From the NCBI GenBank assembly GCA_013398275.1, contig VZSE01006029.1:1392000-1455999 (forward strand): a stretch of DNA of 64,000 bases, given 5' to 3'. This DNA is from Promerops cafer. Taxonomy: Eukaryota > Chordata > Aves > Passeriformes > Nectariniidae. Shown one piece after another: positions 10,548-25,300 of this stretch. Made by a program: the position numbers and the translations under genes. Below the pieces are notes generated by a model. It was not told the DNA's origin, made no database searches, and saw only the letters and a program-made list of their open reading frames with translations. Position 1 is the first letter of the stretch, and every line of letters starts with the position of its first letter.

Positions 10548-13500
10548 GGTAACTTAACCCTTTTCTTTCCAGTCAAGAGCTGCTGGACTATTAAAGCCTG
10601 GTCTCCAGAAATGAGGAAAAGTGATTTACTCTTGGTGATGCATCATAAACTAGAATCACAGTAATAAATGTACTGAAGTTGCTGTGAATGTTCCGTGCTT
10701 CTGGCTGGCCAAAATTTGATGGGAGCTTAGGGACATCAGTAATGTAAAAAGGAAATAATAAAAGCTCTACAATTCCTTAAGTTATGTAATTTGCCTGTAT
10801 TTTAGTTTTTCTGTAAGGAAGAGTAAATACAACAAAATTCATGTGCTAAGGTTTGTGCCATGGTTGAAACTCAGGCACTGTAGAAGACAGTATTGCATAT
10901 ATATGTATATATGTCCCATGATCACAAGGAAACTGTCTGGTCTGTCTTGTGTCTTACCCTGCAGGGTACTATGTTTAGGTTGCCTAATCTAGCATTAAGA
11001 AATCTTTTGTGCTGGATTAAGTGCTATCTTTCTGCTTGGAAGTATAATGCACTGCTTTTGAAGCCTGTATGCTATTGGCATACAGGAAAAGATCTCATTT
11101 AAGTCTCTTTCCTCCACTGCTGCTTGTTTGCGATCTGTTCAAGATAAGTCTTAGCCTCCTGCTGCTGTCTCAGTTTCCCCTCTGTGCAGCAGGGACATCT
11201 CCCTGCTGCTGCTGCTGTGCAGGCAGCGTAGTGTGCACGTGAGATGGAGTGCTGACTCAGAGACAGGGCACCCAAGTAAGTCTGCCTGCGTCTGCAAGGC
11301 TGGGTGCTGTGGGGGAGTCAGCCGGTGCAGTGAGAAAATTAAACTGCAACTTCATCAGCAAAAGGGAACATGATCTCCAATGCTGGCAAATTGAGTTCTG
11401 GTAAGTGCACTGAACAAGCCAAGGCACCGTTTTGATGGTAATGTTATATGAGACCAAGTTTATAATGGTGATCTGTATCGAGTCAGGACGTGTGACCTCA
11501 TTTGTTTGATGTGGGCTCTCAACTATAATCTATACCTTCATTATCTCAAGTGCAGGATAACTGTAACCCACTCTGGATGTCAAGTCACAACTAAAAACTA
11601 CTGTGAACTGAAGGTGACTTGAAATGCAGCCGTGCAATTATTAAGTAATGTGTCATGCAAGGAGCACAGTGCATTATACCAATTGCTTTGGAAGTGCACT
11701 TGTCGCCAGCAAGAACAGAGGTGAAATTCATACCCTCTGTTTTGACCTTTGTCTCCTGAAGTGGCTCAGGACCAGCCTACCTGAAGGGACTTTAAATTTT
11801 CTCTGCTGTATGCTACAGTTGTGATTACATGTACTGGAGCTGCAGGCCAGAGCTGGTCTCAGTAGGTCTGAGATGTGAACTGTGTATTTTCTGTAAGCAC
11901 TTATTTTGTGAGGTTTCTTTTAAGTTTTTTTTCTTCTAGGAGGCTGCTCTTTGTAAGCACAGGGAGGAGTATTATCACGATCCATGCATTTAAGCAGGCT
12001 AATGATTATATTATGATTATATTAGATTTTCTGTGTGGCAATGTTCCTTCCCTTTTTCCACAGAATTCTTGCATGATGTACATGCATGCACATATACGTG
12101 GTTACACCAGAATATACGATTTTACAATTTCATCCAGCCTCAAAACAAGAACTTCAAGTGATTTGGAATTTCCTGTGCCCCACAATTAGCTGTTCAAATG
12201 GCTATTTTTTTACTCTGGCACCTGGATGGGTTGTTTTGTCAATGCCATAGGAGCAGTTATGTAGCCTGCTCTAAAATTTTGTTTTAAATGTGGTTGTTGG
12301 TAATATTTGTGAAGGGTATAGGATTTTCTAAAAATAGATCTTCACGCAACTACCAAAACCTAGATGAATAAAATATCTGGGGCTGTTTTGTTCAAATGAT
12401 TTTGTGGATACAGGTTGATTGTTGTAACTGGTTTTACATTCATAGTTCTCTTAGTCTTTATGTTTCCAAAGCTATTGTAAATATTTCAGTCACTGTGTGA
12501 AATGAAGTTTTATTTTGAAAAAAACTTATTGTATAGTTTAAGTATTTATAAAATCTTATGTAAAGAGCTCTTTCTATTTCTCCTCAAATGAATCAGAAGT
12601 AAAAATGATGACATGAAAGGAATTATGATCCTTTGGAGCATTAAAAATGACTCCACTAGGTGGAGAACTTGCATCAAGTATGCAACTAAAAGTGTTGGCA
12701 CTGAATGAAATCATAGCGGTGCTGTAAAAATTAAACTCCTCATAACAGAATACTTTATGTATCATACTTCCTGTCTCTCATTTCTGGTGAAGAGCACTTC
12801 TAAATTTGTGCTATAGAAATTTTGTGGGGTTGTAGACCACTATATAAATTATGTTTAAAAATTAATAAAAGGAAGAACATGTATTTCTTGATACATTAGC
12901 TGAAGAAGCTGCTCTCCATAGTTATCAACTTCTCCATGAAATGTACTCATTTGGAACATTTTTCTTCACCATCCAGCTCATTCTTATGACTTGCTGACAA
13001 TGCAGACTGTCAAGAGATAGAAAGAATGATAAAATTTGACCAAAACCAGATATTTAATTTTTTAAGCCCTATTTAACAGGATCCCAGCTAAAATTAAACT
13101 GAAGAAATGTTATATTGTATTAGTTTCCGTGGCTCTGTCAACATGACCAAGATTAAGATCTTCAGAACTAGGAAGAGGACAAATGCTGACAAAAGGGAAT
13201 ATTTTAATGTGCATTTTAGTGTGCATTTTAGTGTTGGCTATAGGCTCCAAACAGAATTAGGACTGTGGTTTACTTTGAAATTTTTGCAGATTCTGAATTC
13301 TGTAGCATTGCAGTAGGTCCTATATGGCTGAGAGGAAAATAAAGACTAAAGGGGACAGCTTTTCTCAATCTGTTGGGACTAATCTGTGGAGACAAATCTG
13401 CTGGGAATTTGCAATCTGCACATTTGTCTGCTGAAAATAATTAAAATTGATATATGGTTTGTGTAAGCATCAGAATATAAAGCTTCTAGGACCCACATGT

Positions 13501-16145
13501 TCGGAAGGGAACAGTTTTGAAAGAGTCATTGGTTGCTTGGGTGTGCAAACCAACACCAGGCTTCAAGGTAGATTTTGAACTGGGCTTTGGGAGTGTGTAG
13601 GAGAGAATTGCAGAGATTTCTGGTTTTCTCAGATGGGTGAATAATCAAGAAGACTGCAGGAAGTGGTAAATGCTCTATATCCTTCTTTACTGTTTACATA
13701 TGTTTGATTAATACAAGTATTATAACTGGGATTTGGAAATTCAAGTCTTCAGGATACTTGTTCATGTCTTTATTCTGGTGGTCTTACAGAGTTACAAAGA
13801 GGGCAGGTGATGGCAGGGTAGGAAATTGGATGTACTCTGTCATTATGCTCCAAGCCTTGCAAATAATTAACATCAGACATAGAGTTTGGAATTGGATTTT
13901 CAAGACTCCAGTTGATTCTCTGTGGCTTGCAAAGTTCAGAAGACAAGATAACAGCTGCTGGTAAAGGCAGATACTGTGTATTTTGGAGTCTGGATGCATA
14001 CCAGATTATAACTAGGTTAAGGCTCTAACTTGCTTTAAATTTAGGGCTGAGATTAGATTTCAGGATAAGAGGTGTCCTCTCCTATTGACATGTTCCTTCT
14101 TAAAAACCCAGATCTTCACTGCATCCTATTATTACTGAAGAGTTGGAAATGGGCAGGTTTTGGAAATGATGAATGTTCTATATCGTCTTGTAGAGATGAG
14201 ATTTGTACTGACACCGCAGCTAGGATAGTGTTAGGAATAGGGAATCCAAACTCTGTTTTTCTCAATTTATGGGTGGATATTCCAGGGACTAGGGAAACAG
14301 AAAGATGATGTGTTTCGTTATGGGAATATGCTTTTCTTTCACTTTCATTGATGTGGTCACTGTTGGTGTTGATATTAATATTAAGATTGGAGTTAGGTTG
14401 AAAGTTTTGGGTTTAGTACTGAAAGAGAACATTTTTTCATTCTAGAGGGTCTAGATAAATACAAATGGAGAAAACAGTTGCTTAAGCCAGTGCTTTATGC
14501 TCTCATTTACTTCTGGTCTTCCTTCAATTCATTCATATAATTAAATTTTGCATTTGGATTTGCACTTCATGTGATTTACAAAGACAGACGGAATTCATAT
14601 TTATTTATAGTAAAAATTAGTATAAAATAATGGTTTTCAAGAATTATTACATGATATAGGGGACAGCAGTAGAAAGGACTCCAGCTAATAATTAGGTTTA
14701 GATTCAGAGTTGGAAGTAAATTTAGAGCTTAAAAATCTAAAGCTAAAACTACAGTATATTTTCTTCTTATGTTTACCTGTATCTCCTTGAGTTTAGGAAG
14801 GGCAATTTCTTAAAGATATTACTGGCATTAGAGGCCATATCTAATTCAACATAATTAAGATTGAATGTAGGGCTGGAGTTATCATTTGGAAACTCAATAG
14901 CTGAAGATCTGTGTTTGTTATGGCCTTTTGTAGGGTTCTTCAGGGTGGAAAGAGGGAATAGGTCATTAGGGGGAACACATTAATTTCTTCCCACTCACGA
15001 AAGGAAATTCCTGCCGAGAATCAGCCCATGTCTGCTCCTGGCTGGGGTGGTGGAACGGGATGGGGCAGCCTGCTAGTCTCTGCCCTTCTTCCCCAGGGGT
15101 GTCCTGGGACTTTGCCAGCCTGTGCGAGGGCTGCAAGAATTGATCTGTGTGACAGCAGTAGTGAAGACTGCTTAGGTTTTCTAGTAGAGTATGAATTTGC
15201 ATCGTGGGTATGATGAAGGCTCTCATTAGTGTTGGGGAACATGAAGGTATTCTCACTCTCTCAGTTATGCTCATTCCTTGTTTCCATTTCTGGCCCTCAT
15301 TTTCCTTGATGAGCCATCATGTCTGCCTGCATTCAGAAGATGGCAATTATTTCACCCCTATTTAAATCCAAGCTCCGTTGATAATTTGCTTTAGGGTATC
15401 TCCCAGAAAGTTTGGCAGAAGGTTGCACTGAATCTGACTTTGTCTACCAGGACATATGTCCTGTACCTACTTGTGTCAAAAAATCCCATTGTATTGTTCT
15501 ATAGGACACACTGCATAGCGTTGGTATTATACTGGTGGCCAGTGAGAAGGACACTTTGAACTGAAAATTACCCCAAATACAGTAATTAGGTTCATGTGTG
15601 GAGTGGCAGCACTCACTGGAAGATGCAGGCCAAACAGTGATAAGGGTAATAGATATAAAGAAAGATGGACAAAAAATTGGTCTGCTCTGATTGTGCTGGT
15701 AGTCAGAGATTTCCTGCTGGTGGATCCACAGTGTTGGTGCAGAGAGAGCAAAGGTTGCAGACCAAAGGGTCTTCACTTTTTTTTAGAAGAAACAATCAAA
15801 TCTTTGTAGATCAACAGGACTGATGCAAACAAAGACCTTGGTGCATGTGCTGGACAGTGGTGTGACAGCCTTTTCTTCACTTGATCTGCAAAAATTAGGG
15901 TGGGTGGCATCTGTCCTTTGTCATGTATGGATACACAATGGATATCTCCAGCCATTTAAAACTATTTTTAGTTTGTAACAACTTCAGTGATTTGTGTTGT
16001 TTCCAGTAATTATTTTCTCTCTTTTCCATGTACAAGTTGAAAAATATTAAGAGATTTTTACCGACAGAATCTGTCTGGTTTGTTGTTACCTTGGGAAAAG
16101 GTAAAAGGCTGACATACAAACAACTGTTGCGAGGTGTGTGTTTTT
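10548..16145. other. Intergenic sequence, no gene seen
   Basis: About 5.6 kb of mostly AT-rich unique sequence. A more GC-rich patch lies at about 14990-15240, with overlapping open frames on both strands (up to about 100 codons) but no recognisable protein. A small internal repeat of gtgcattttagt occurs near 13207-13232. No RNA gene was recognised. Confidence 0.5.
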
Positions 16146-16149
16146 TTCT

Positions 16150-16436
16150 CCCAAGTAACAAGTGATAGGACGAGAGGAAATGGCCTCAAATTGTGCAAAA
16201 GGAGATTTAGATTGGCTGTTAGGAAAAATTTCTTCACTGAAATTGTTGTTAAGCACTGGAACAGGCTACCCAGGGAAGTGGCAGAGTCACCATCCCTGGA
16301 GGTATTTACAAGATGTGTAGGTGTGGCACTTAAGGATATGGTCTAGTGGTGGACTTAGAAGTACTGAGTTCACAATTGGATTAAGTTATCCTAGAAGTCT
16401 TTTCCAAACTAAATGATTTTATGATTTCATGGAATT
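16150..16436 (+). mobile_element. CR1 LINE 3' fragment, sense
   Basis: The frame at 16134-16346 carries the CR1 ORF2 C-terminal pattern (SDRTRGNGLKLCKRRFRLAVR, then NFFTEIVVKHWNRLPREVAESP), followed by a diverged CR1 tail ending in atgattttatgatttcatgg. About 290 bp remain. It is truncated at its 5' end and non-functional. Confidence 0.87.
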
Positions 16437-16439
16437 CAC

Positions 16440-17228
16440 AGGAGACTGTGCAGTTCTCTTCATGCCACTGAGCTGGCTGTCGCAAGGGCAGGACACAAAA
16501 AGACCCCTCTTCAAGGCACAAAAGGCAAATGGAATATTTTATACTTCTTAAAATTTCCTTTTTGCCTGATTGAATCACTTTGAGTTTCCTTGTAATAAAC
16601 CCAAAGGATTCAGTTTTCTAAGGATATCTGACATCTTTGAATATAAAAGTGTTTTTGTTCTTTTGGGAAGGGGAATATGTGTCATCACCACAGGAAAAAA
16701 ATCTAGTTCAACCCATCGCTGTATCTGGTAAGTGCAGATTGCTTCTCAGAAACCTCAATCACAGCAGCTCTTCTGACTTGTGCATTGTACCAGTTTTGCA
16801 CCTTCTGGTTTGGTGATAATGAAATACAGTCTTTCAGCCTTTGCTTTTTGCTTTCTGAAAAAAGCCTATCCTGTTTGTTTTTGTAAGTGCTTGAAGGTGT
16901 TCGGAAGTGTTTAAATGAGGCACATGTCAGCATACCAAATTATCCTGTTAGCCATAAGGAGTGCTATTGTATTTATATCTTACAAATCATCTCCACCCCC
17001 TTATTTGATTTTTGGGAGAATAGTCTTTCCAAAGTTATAATTTAGTGAAATAGTAGCTGAAAATTGATTTTTTTTTTTTTTTTAAAGATGCAGCATTGAA
17101 AAGGATTATTTGATCAGGAGAGCAAAATATGGTATAATTTCCACAAAGGTAGGGAGGGCTTAATGATGTATTTGCTATGTCCATGTTTGTGGTGTCTTGT
17201 TTGTGACAATGTTGTAGCCCTGTTCCAT
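16440..17228. other. Intergenic sequence, no gene seen
   Basis: A spacer between two CR1 fragments. It contains a run of about 16 T at 17068-17083. No gene or further repeat was recognised. Confidence 0.5.
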
Positions 17229-17230
17229 GT

Positions 17231-17532
17231 CGTAGAATCATAGAATCTGAGAACGGTTTAGGTTGGAAGGGACCTAAAAAATCATCTAGTTCTAAGCCCT
17301 GGCCACGGACAGGGACACCTTCCACTAGGCCAGGTTGCTCAGGACCCCCTCCAACTCAGCCTTGAACACTTACAGGTATGGTACATCCACAACTTCTCAG
17401 GGCAGCCTGTTCCAGTGCCTCACCATGCTTGCAGTAAAGAATTTCTTCCTAATATCTAATCTGAATCTCTTTCAGTTTAAAGCCACTCCTCCCTGTCCTT
17501 CCACTACATGCCCCTGTAAAACCTCCCTCGCT
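17231..17532 (-). mobile_element. CR1 LINE 3' fragment, antisense
   Basis: It begins with the reverse complement of the CR1 terminal repeat (gtagaatcatagaatctgag), then ggtttaggttggaagggacc and the tract ggacaccttccactaggccaggttgctcaggacccc, characteristic of bird CR1 3' ends. Similarity is lost after about 17530. It is non-coding. Confidence 0.87.
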
Positions 17533-20500
17533 TGACTATCCTTCACTGTAAATCTTGCCCTGCCAGCTCTTGTAACCACTGAAACAGCCTGTGTGTGCCA
17601 GTGCAGTAGACTGACATAGTAGACTGCCAGTGCAGTAGACTCCCAAATATTATGTGATGGACAGAGAACAGAAAATAATTTATCTAGGTTGTACTTCAAA
17701 GCAAGAGAAGTGAGAGCCAGGCAGAGAAAAAACCCTCCTGTTTCTACATCTCTGTATGGAAACATTCCAGATTGCTGGCTACTTTGAGTGATTGTTTTCC
17801 ACTTAATTAAGGTAGAAATGAGATCAAGAGCCATGATGTCCAGAGTCAAAGATAAAACCATGGGACATGAAGTTCAGGTGTGATGACGGAGCTTTTTTTT
17901 TAAAGTGCGACATCCTTAGAAAAATTTAAAACTCACAAGGGTGAAGTTTGGGGACTCCATCCTTTCAGCAACAACAATGCACAACATAATGAAGAGTGTA
18001 AGAAAAATCACTATCTTTTGGAAAGTGAAAACTTTGTGTTTAGAAGACAGCAGATGTAAGCAACTTTTACTGTAACCTGTCAATTCAAGTGTTTTCAAGC
18101 TGACATTTTTTGCTTATTTTGCAATTGTTTAGGAGAGTCTGCATGACTTATCATTTGTAAGGGAAATACTGGTTTTGAATCCAGAAGTGCTTCGTCAGCT
18201 CCATGTTTTCATGAATGCAAGGACATTACAATACAAGTTCTGAATGTATTACTTCCCAGGAAAATATTCTAATAGTCCAGTTTCACACAGGCATTATGAT
18301 ATATTATTATATACTTTATTATATAATTATATATTATATATATATTATATATATATTATTATTTCACACAGGCATTATTATATACTATTTAATCAGTAAG
18401 ATTAGTAACCTAGAGCTGTTGAGTGCCAGGGAGGAATTCTGATTCTTCTCATTCTCTGTGTCTGTATTCTCCGACAGTTAAAGAATTTTCAGGGATCAGC
18501 TTTTCAGGGTAGAGAAATCAACCATTAAGCAATCATAATATATGTATGGAGAATGAGGTGTGCAAGAGTGGGGTCTATGGGAGCGCACAATCACAATTAG
18601 AAATCTCAAGTGAGCATGAGCCTTACTCCCTAAAAAAGCTAAGGCTCTCTGTCTCCCTCCTGACAAAATTAGATGCCCTTTCTCAGAAATCTCTAAAGCA
18701 GGAGATCAACAGATCTGATACAATTTATTCCGTTTTGTGTAACACTCACTGTCACATTCAGACTCATTCTCCTGTCTTTGTAGGTGGCAGTGCAGGGAGA
18801 GTTGAGTGTGGGTGTTACAAATTCTTCTGATGAAACTTTGTCATGCTTTGTGAAGTAATTGATGGACTTAGACATTTTAAATCTGTACTCCTCTAGAATT
18901 GCTGTATGTAGTGTGAGACAATTTAATAGGACTAATTGAGATAATTTCACTCTAGCTTATTTGAGACACGGTGAGAATATATACTCCCTTGGGAAGTGGG
19001 TGAGATAGTTCAAGTCCTCCTGAGAGGTAACCTTGAGTGCCATAGACATATGAGGACAATAAAAGCTAAGGACAAAAGATACAGTACTTTTTTTTTCCCT
19101 TAATTTTTTAAAAGAAAAAGCTTGAGGATTATTTTTGTCTAAGAACACCAATCATGTATGGCCTCACAGAGGAGAAAGAAATGGTCCTTCTATCATTTGG
19201 GAATTCCTTTGAGGACATAAGTATTCTGGGTGTGCTCCAGACCAAAATTTTATTTTATTTTTTTAGATAGCTGTAAACTTTAGACTTTTCTGGTGCAATG
19301 ATCTGCTGAAAATCTCCAGGTAGGTGACTTTTAGATTCAGTGTGTAGATCCTGGGCTCTAATCTCTTTGTGAATATAGCCTTACATTTCCGTCCTTGCTC
19401 TTGAGCTTCTGATGGCTGAATGAGAAAAGCCCTAAAGAGTGAGAACATTACCTTTGTATAATTGCAGGGTGAAATCCAAACAAATGTCACAGCATCCGTT
19501 GACTTCGGGTCATGCCAGAAATTCACATGTGGTTTTGGTTTTATTGTATGTCTTTCTCCTTTGTTCATGAGCGTTGGCAGTGAACCTAACATAATGAGAC
19601 TTACAGAGCTTCCCTGGACAATATTATTAAAAAGGAAAAAGGAAGCTGTCTAATGTATCTAACAATAACTGAATGATAGCAAACTATTCACATGGTTGTC
19701 TTTGCCAGCAGGGAATGTTTTTAGTGACTAAATGGGAGGGAGGACTTTCAATCTTATATTCCTATGAAATATGCAAAGCATTGAGCAACAAAGGATGACA
19801 GAAAATACGCATGTCCAAGTCAAACAATAAAACCGACCTTTCCTTAAAAACATTTTGAAATAGTTAACTACAATTCCAAGTTATCACTTGGTAAGTAATT
19901 AATGAGTTAGCATACAGACTTCTTTTCCAGCCATTACAAATCTGTCTGCATTTACACACAAAAACCATGTTACGATAAAAAACATAAATCAGATATTTTT
20001 ATAGCCTAGAATATTGTATTTAATCCGGCTCAGTCTAAACTTTTTTCCATCCTTTTGTCTGCAAACTTGTGTTACTTGATCAGAAAAAAAATGTTTGTGC
20101 CATTATTCAGTTTTGTTCTCACTCCTTCAAATATTTCAAAATTAAGTGTTGTGGCTACTATTATTAATAGTTTATGTTTTCTACTTGTTCTTTTTCAGAC
20201 TGTAGTGCCAGGATTTCTGTTCTTACTTGTCATTATGTGTTTTACATTACCTCCTTTACCTACTTTACCTACTGTTTTGTAATTAAATGTGTATTACTAA
20301 ATATCACTACTAAAAGGTAATTGTTATGACCAGATTGTTCCTGCCAGTTAAGACACAGACCATATAGCAAAAATTCTACCATCTACATCTCATGGGGTAT
20401 TTTAAACTATAGTTTTACTTCAAATTAAATGATTATAATTGATGGTAGATTACTCAATATAGTTATTCATTTTGTTCAATTGTTGTGCATATGGCCTGCA

Positions 20501-23500
20501 TTTTTGTTTGCCTACAGGCACTTCTCTGCTTTTAAACCCAAATTAGTTGTTTTGAGCAAATGTTTGTGTAAGGTCCAAAATGTTCTTCATGACAATGTTA
20601 ACAAGAAAGTAATTGATTTACAAATTACCCTAAAATCTGTCTACTTTGGATAGTTCTCTGAGTTTATAATGCAAAATAGTACAAATGAGGTCCTTTATTA
20701 GAGATTGCCTTGACTATGGAGTTGGACTATTTTGCATTCTTCTTCTCTTGCTTATTCCCTCATTTAATAATGCACATGAAGGAAATACTTACAGAAAAGG
20801 CATTTTAGTCTGTGCTGTGACAATGACCAAGATTTTGTTGCTGGATTTGGTTATGTGCACTGGTTTATTCTGAGTCCTATACTTATGGAATAGATACACT
20901 TATTTATAGAATTTGCTTAAAAATATTGTTGCTTTTTGTTTGCTTCTTTGTTTTCAGTGAACACAGCATCTGCTCATATCTTCAACAACACTACTAAATA
21001 TCTTTCTAGTTGCATCCCTCCATTGCTTTTAGTTGAATGTTCATGCCTCTCTAGTTTTGCTGGAGTAATGTGATATGTTTCATCACTGAGTCACACTTGC
21101 ATGCTACTTACATTTAACCTTTCCTTTTTCTTTGAAATTGCATATATTTCAGTTAGATGTGTTGAAATCCCCATCTATTGCAAAGCACTCCATTTTATCC
21201 ATGTGCTGGTATGTCTGGCAGGCACTGCTTTTGGAATCCCATGCATTGTCCTTCGCCAATGTCATTTCAGCCATGAGCAGGGCTTTCCTGAGGTCGGGAG
21301 AGGAAAAGGGTGTGCCTCTACAGACCTTTCTGCCTTCCTGCCGAGGTCACCTCCAGGAAGGTGATAACAGCTTCTGGCTCTTGCTATTGTTACACAGGAC
21401 AGTTCTGATTCTGAGCAGAAAAGTGTCTAGGCAAGACAGAGGATGTGGTGGCCTTTGTGCTGTTCCCCCCACTCTGAGCCACTGCATGCCAAAGCTCTTC
21501 TCAGCACATGCTGGCATCTTTTGCATAGATCAATTATATGTAAATGTGTGGGACTCAGTTTCATAAATTGGATTCCAAACTGCTGCTAAAACCTTGCATG
21601 CTGAAATGTTAGTATTTCATAATTAAGAATATTACACAGAAATTATGTTTTTATGTTATGTGTAGTTTTTCCCATTCATCAATTTTTAGATTGTATTTTA
21701 CATTATTGTTTGGATGCATTTAAGCTTTTTGCATCCAACTTTGCTGAATAATAACTTATCTGTCATCTGTTAATGTCTGCTTGATAGCTAAACAGCCAAG
21801 TCTTGGTATCACAGCTCAAGATATTTGCTGGTTTAGTGCTTTTGCTTTGATATTCATTGTTTGTTCTGTAATGGCCCTTAAACATTTCCCAAGCATATTT
21901 GAGCTAGAATGATTCTTTACATAATGCCTTAGAGGAAAATAAGGTTCTTCTAATAGCAATTAAAATTAGCAATGTTATTAGGCTAAGAATTTAAAATTAC
22001 ATATCACTTCTGTGCCAATTCCCTTTTATCATTAAAAAAAATCAATTTTCAACAATGTTGTATACCTCATGCATTATATACAACTTTAGTGATTTACTTC
22101 TTGTTTTGGCACAGGCTCAGTTGAATGATATAGGAGCTAATTTTGTTTTTCTGCTATAATAGCTTGTATTGTCTGCATAATGAATCCTTGCTGAGTTTCA
22201 TCAGGAGAGTTATGATGTTCATATACTTCTGTTAGCAAAAGATTTTGTGCTTGTTCTCCAAGAGGTTTATCTTACCTGTAATCTGAAGGAACCATTCATG
22301 CAGGTATCAGCTATCACACACCATTCACAGCCATTCACTCAGGTATCAGGAAGAGACAAATCTAGAGGTGGGTTTTCTTGTTAGGAAGGTGGATATCTCC
22401 AAGTGAATGCAGGAAACAGAAGTGTGGAAGAAAACATTGGAAGAAGTTCTCACTATGCTACACATTTTGACAAATGACACTGTGATACTTCCATTGAATC
22501 ATATAAGAAATGATGTCATACTTGGAGACATGGGCAAAGAAGAGGCTTTTTGTAGCCAGAGAATGGCAAAGAAATAACAGTGAGGACTAGCAGATCAATT
22601 TTTTTTGGACTTCTGCAATGTTAGTCCATTTGGAAATATTCCAGAAACTGAGCTCCTTTCCTTTTCCTCTGTAAAGAAACAGCTCAAATCAATGAATGAG
22701 AAGGGAAGCTGGGAAAGAAGCTTTTAACCTCCACTCTCAACTTTCATTATAAAGTAAATCAGGCAAATCAGAGTAAAGCGAAACTTACTAATAAAGGTAA
22801 AGGAGTACCAAAGATCCTAGAAGAAAGAACAAAGGCTAAAAGGATAGGTGACAGCTGAAAAGCAGTAGAGCCACTGGAAGGCAGCAGAGATAGGGAAAAG
22901 ATCCTCTTGAGGATGAGGCACTAGGCAGTGAGGAATGATGGAAGTGTTTCTGTGTTAACTCAGGCCAACATACGGTGATGATTTATTTTTATGTTTCTGA
23001 GAGGGAGGCTAGTATGTTTTTGTTTGCAAGTTATCTTAAGCTGTGTAAGATTTATAATAAATGTTTATGATAAATCATTATATGTTAAGTGGATAAAAAA
23101 TCTAGCTTAGAAATAAATACCTTTTAATTTAGAATGTCTTTGTAAGAATATTAAGTGGATCAAGATGTAGCAATTTTTTGTTTTTTCTTTGTAGTAATAA
23201 GTATGTCTCTGTCCACCTGGATTTAAACTGCGTGTTTGAATCATATATTTACTGTGAAAGATAGTCACAGAAGATAAACAACATCAACACTGAACACATG
23301 CTTTGCTTCACTTATTTGAAGTTTGTCTATATAGGTAGAAAAACAAGTTATAAGTCTCATTGTAGTCATTTCACTCTTACAGATGGGAAGCTAGAAGCTA
23401 GACTGCAGTGAATATCATCTGGAAATCAGTGGATGAAAGAAGAAAAAGTATTCTCTGGGTCCTGACTTACGACGTAGACACTCAAACAGGGCTTGCAAAA

Positions 23501-24990
23501 GCTGAAGCCGATCTTTAGTGCTGAGATAAAGCAAAGCTTCTACTCTTTTTGAAATATTTCAAGAGAATTGATATAGCCTGTGATGCCATACCATATTTAG
23601 GCATTTTCTGTAAATCCCTAACAACTGCATCTATCTAGGCAGATTCCAGCTATGAGACCTAGGAGAACAAAACAGCAGGAGGTGAAAGGAAAATTGGCTG
23701 ATGATATTCTTGGTTTTTGTGCTCTTCTGGTTATAGTCATTCACAGGTCTGCATCTCAAACATTCTGTGAGAATAAACATTGACCAGATATACTTTGGAG
23801 AATTTTTGTAGGCACTGACAGTGCTGATGCTGGTTTCTGCAGAGATATCTTGATGAGAGGGTAGATGAAATACAGCGGGACTAAGTTCCAGACAAATCCA
23901 ATAATCTAAGCTTGGTACCTTGCTATCAGCAGGTAATTTTTTCTATCTATAACAGTAGTTTGTCACTAATGTTCTGAGGATATGTAGCAAAGATGGAGCA
24001 GTTCAAGTTAAGAGAACAAAGACAAACCTCGATGAGCCAGAGGGATTTTGCTTGCATGAATACTATATGAAAAATAATTTTTGCACTAGCTGAAGATAGA
24101 AAAACAACAAAAAGCATAAGGGTACAAACAAATAATGCAAGTAAGTAATAGTAATGTTATGATAATTCTTCCTTTAGAGTCTGTGTATTTCTTAGCCTGG
24201 TGAGGAATAGAAAAATCACAGAAGGTCAATAATTCAGATAACCTGGCCAATCTAAACAAAAACATGCTTCCTAAAGGAACATTTGGCACGAAGAAGTAGT
24301 TGGGTTGTGCTTTACTCAACACTCAGAATACTCTATCTCAGTGCTCATTGTGGAAGACTTGAAATTGCAGATATGTATCTGCGAATTCTGGGGCTGGAGG
24401 AAAATGGATTTTTACATGTCCTCAACCTTAGAAGTTACTCCTAGCCTCAATCTAGCCTCATTTTCTCCCTTGGGATGTGCTGGAAAACATCTCTGTCCTT
24501 TACTCCTTTTGAGGAGTTGTTTGAAGGGACAGAAAGCAGGAAAGAAATGTTGGTCCATGTGTGGTGATTACTGAGCATGGGATGAAGGAAATGTTAAGAA
24601 TTATGTTGCTTTGAATATCTGAATTGATTGACTGGGTTCATATTAATTTTTAAAAACAAGAACAAAAGGTATACACTGAAATAAATATTTTAAAGGAAAT
24701 TGCACCACTTTGAATATATTTTCTTGACTGAAGTTTCAGTGAGGTTGTGGCAAATGCTGCTGCCTCACCCTGAACTTTAGTGTGGAAATGTTTTCAATGT
24801 AGAAACTCAACCACAAAAAGAATCTGTTTTCCCAGAGAAAAAATATTTTTTACTACCTTTGCACAGGAACAATGCAGTTTTTTCTGCTTTACCAAGATAG
24901 AGCTTGTTTGCTATATTGTGTGATCCCTTGATGTACGTTGGCTAAAGACAGTACAGCAACTAAAACATGAGTCATGGCAGCTTGTGCTAA
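17533..24990. other. Intergenic sequence, no gene seen
   Basis: About 7.5 kb of AT-rich DNA between CR1 copies. It contains the TA-rich patch at 18297-18361 and scattered short duplications. A somewhat GC-richer stretch at about 21200-21500 has open frames in two phases (up to 144 codons) but no recognisable domain. No RNA gene was recognised. Confidence 0.5.
18281..18378. repeat. TA-rich low-complexity tract between 17-bp direct repeats
   Basis: tttcacacaggcattat occurs at 18281-18297 and again at 18362-18378. Between them lies an almost pure A/T tract of about 64 bp rich in TATAT and TTATTA. The 81-bp offset suggests local slippage or tandem duplication at an unstable AT-rich site. Confidence 0.75.
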
Positions 24991-24993
24991 TAA

Positions 24994-25300
24994 AATCATG
25001 GAATCATAGAACAGTTTGGGTTGGAACCTTAAAGGTCTTCTTGTTCCAATCCCCCTGCCATGGCAGGGACACCTTCCACTAGACCAGGTTGCTCAAAGCC
25101 CCATCCAGCCTGGCCTTGAACTGCTCCAGAATGGGGCATTCACAACCTCTCCAGGCAACCTGCTCTGGTGCCTCATCATGCTCCTATCTAAATCTAACCT
25201 CCTTAAGCTTAAAATCATTACCCTTTGTCTTATCACAACACGCCCTTGTAAAAAAAATCTCTCTCCAGGTCTCTTGTAGATCTCCTTTTGGTATTGGAAT
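24994..25300 (-). mobile_element. CR1 LINE 3' fragment, antisense
   Basis: The left end, aatcatggaatcatagaaca followed by gtttgggttggaacc, is the reverse complement of the CR1 tail. The body has the diagnostic tracts ccatggcagggacaccttcc and cctggccttgaactgctcc. It ends near 25300. It is truncated and non-coding. Confidence 0.88.

Noticed and set aside
14966..15274. Frames on both strands in a GC-richer patch
   Set aside because: Open in several phases at once without recognisable protein; compositional effect more likely than a gene.
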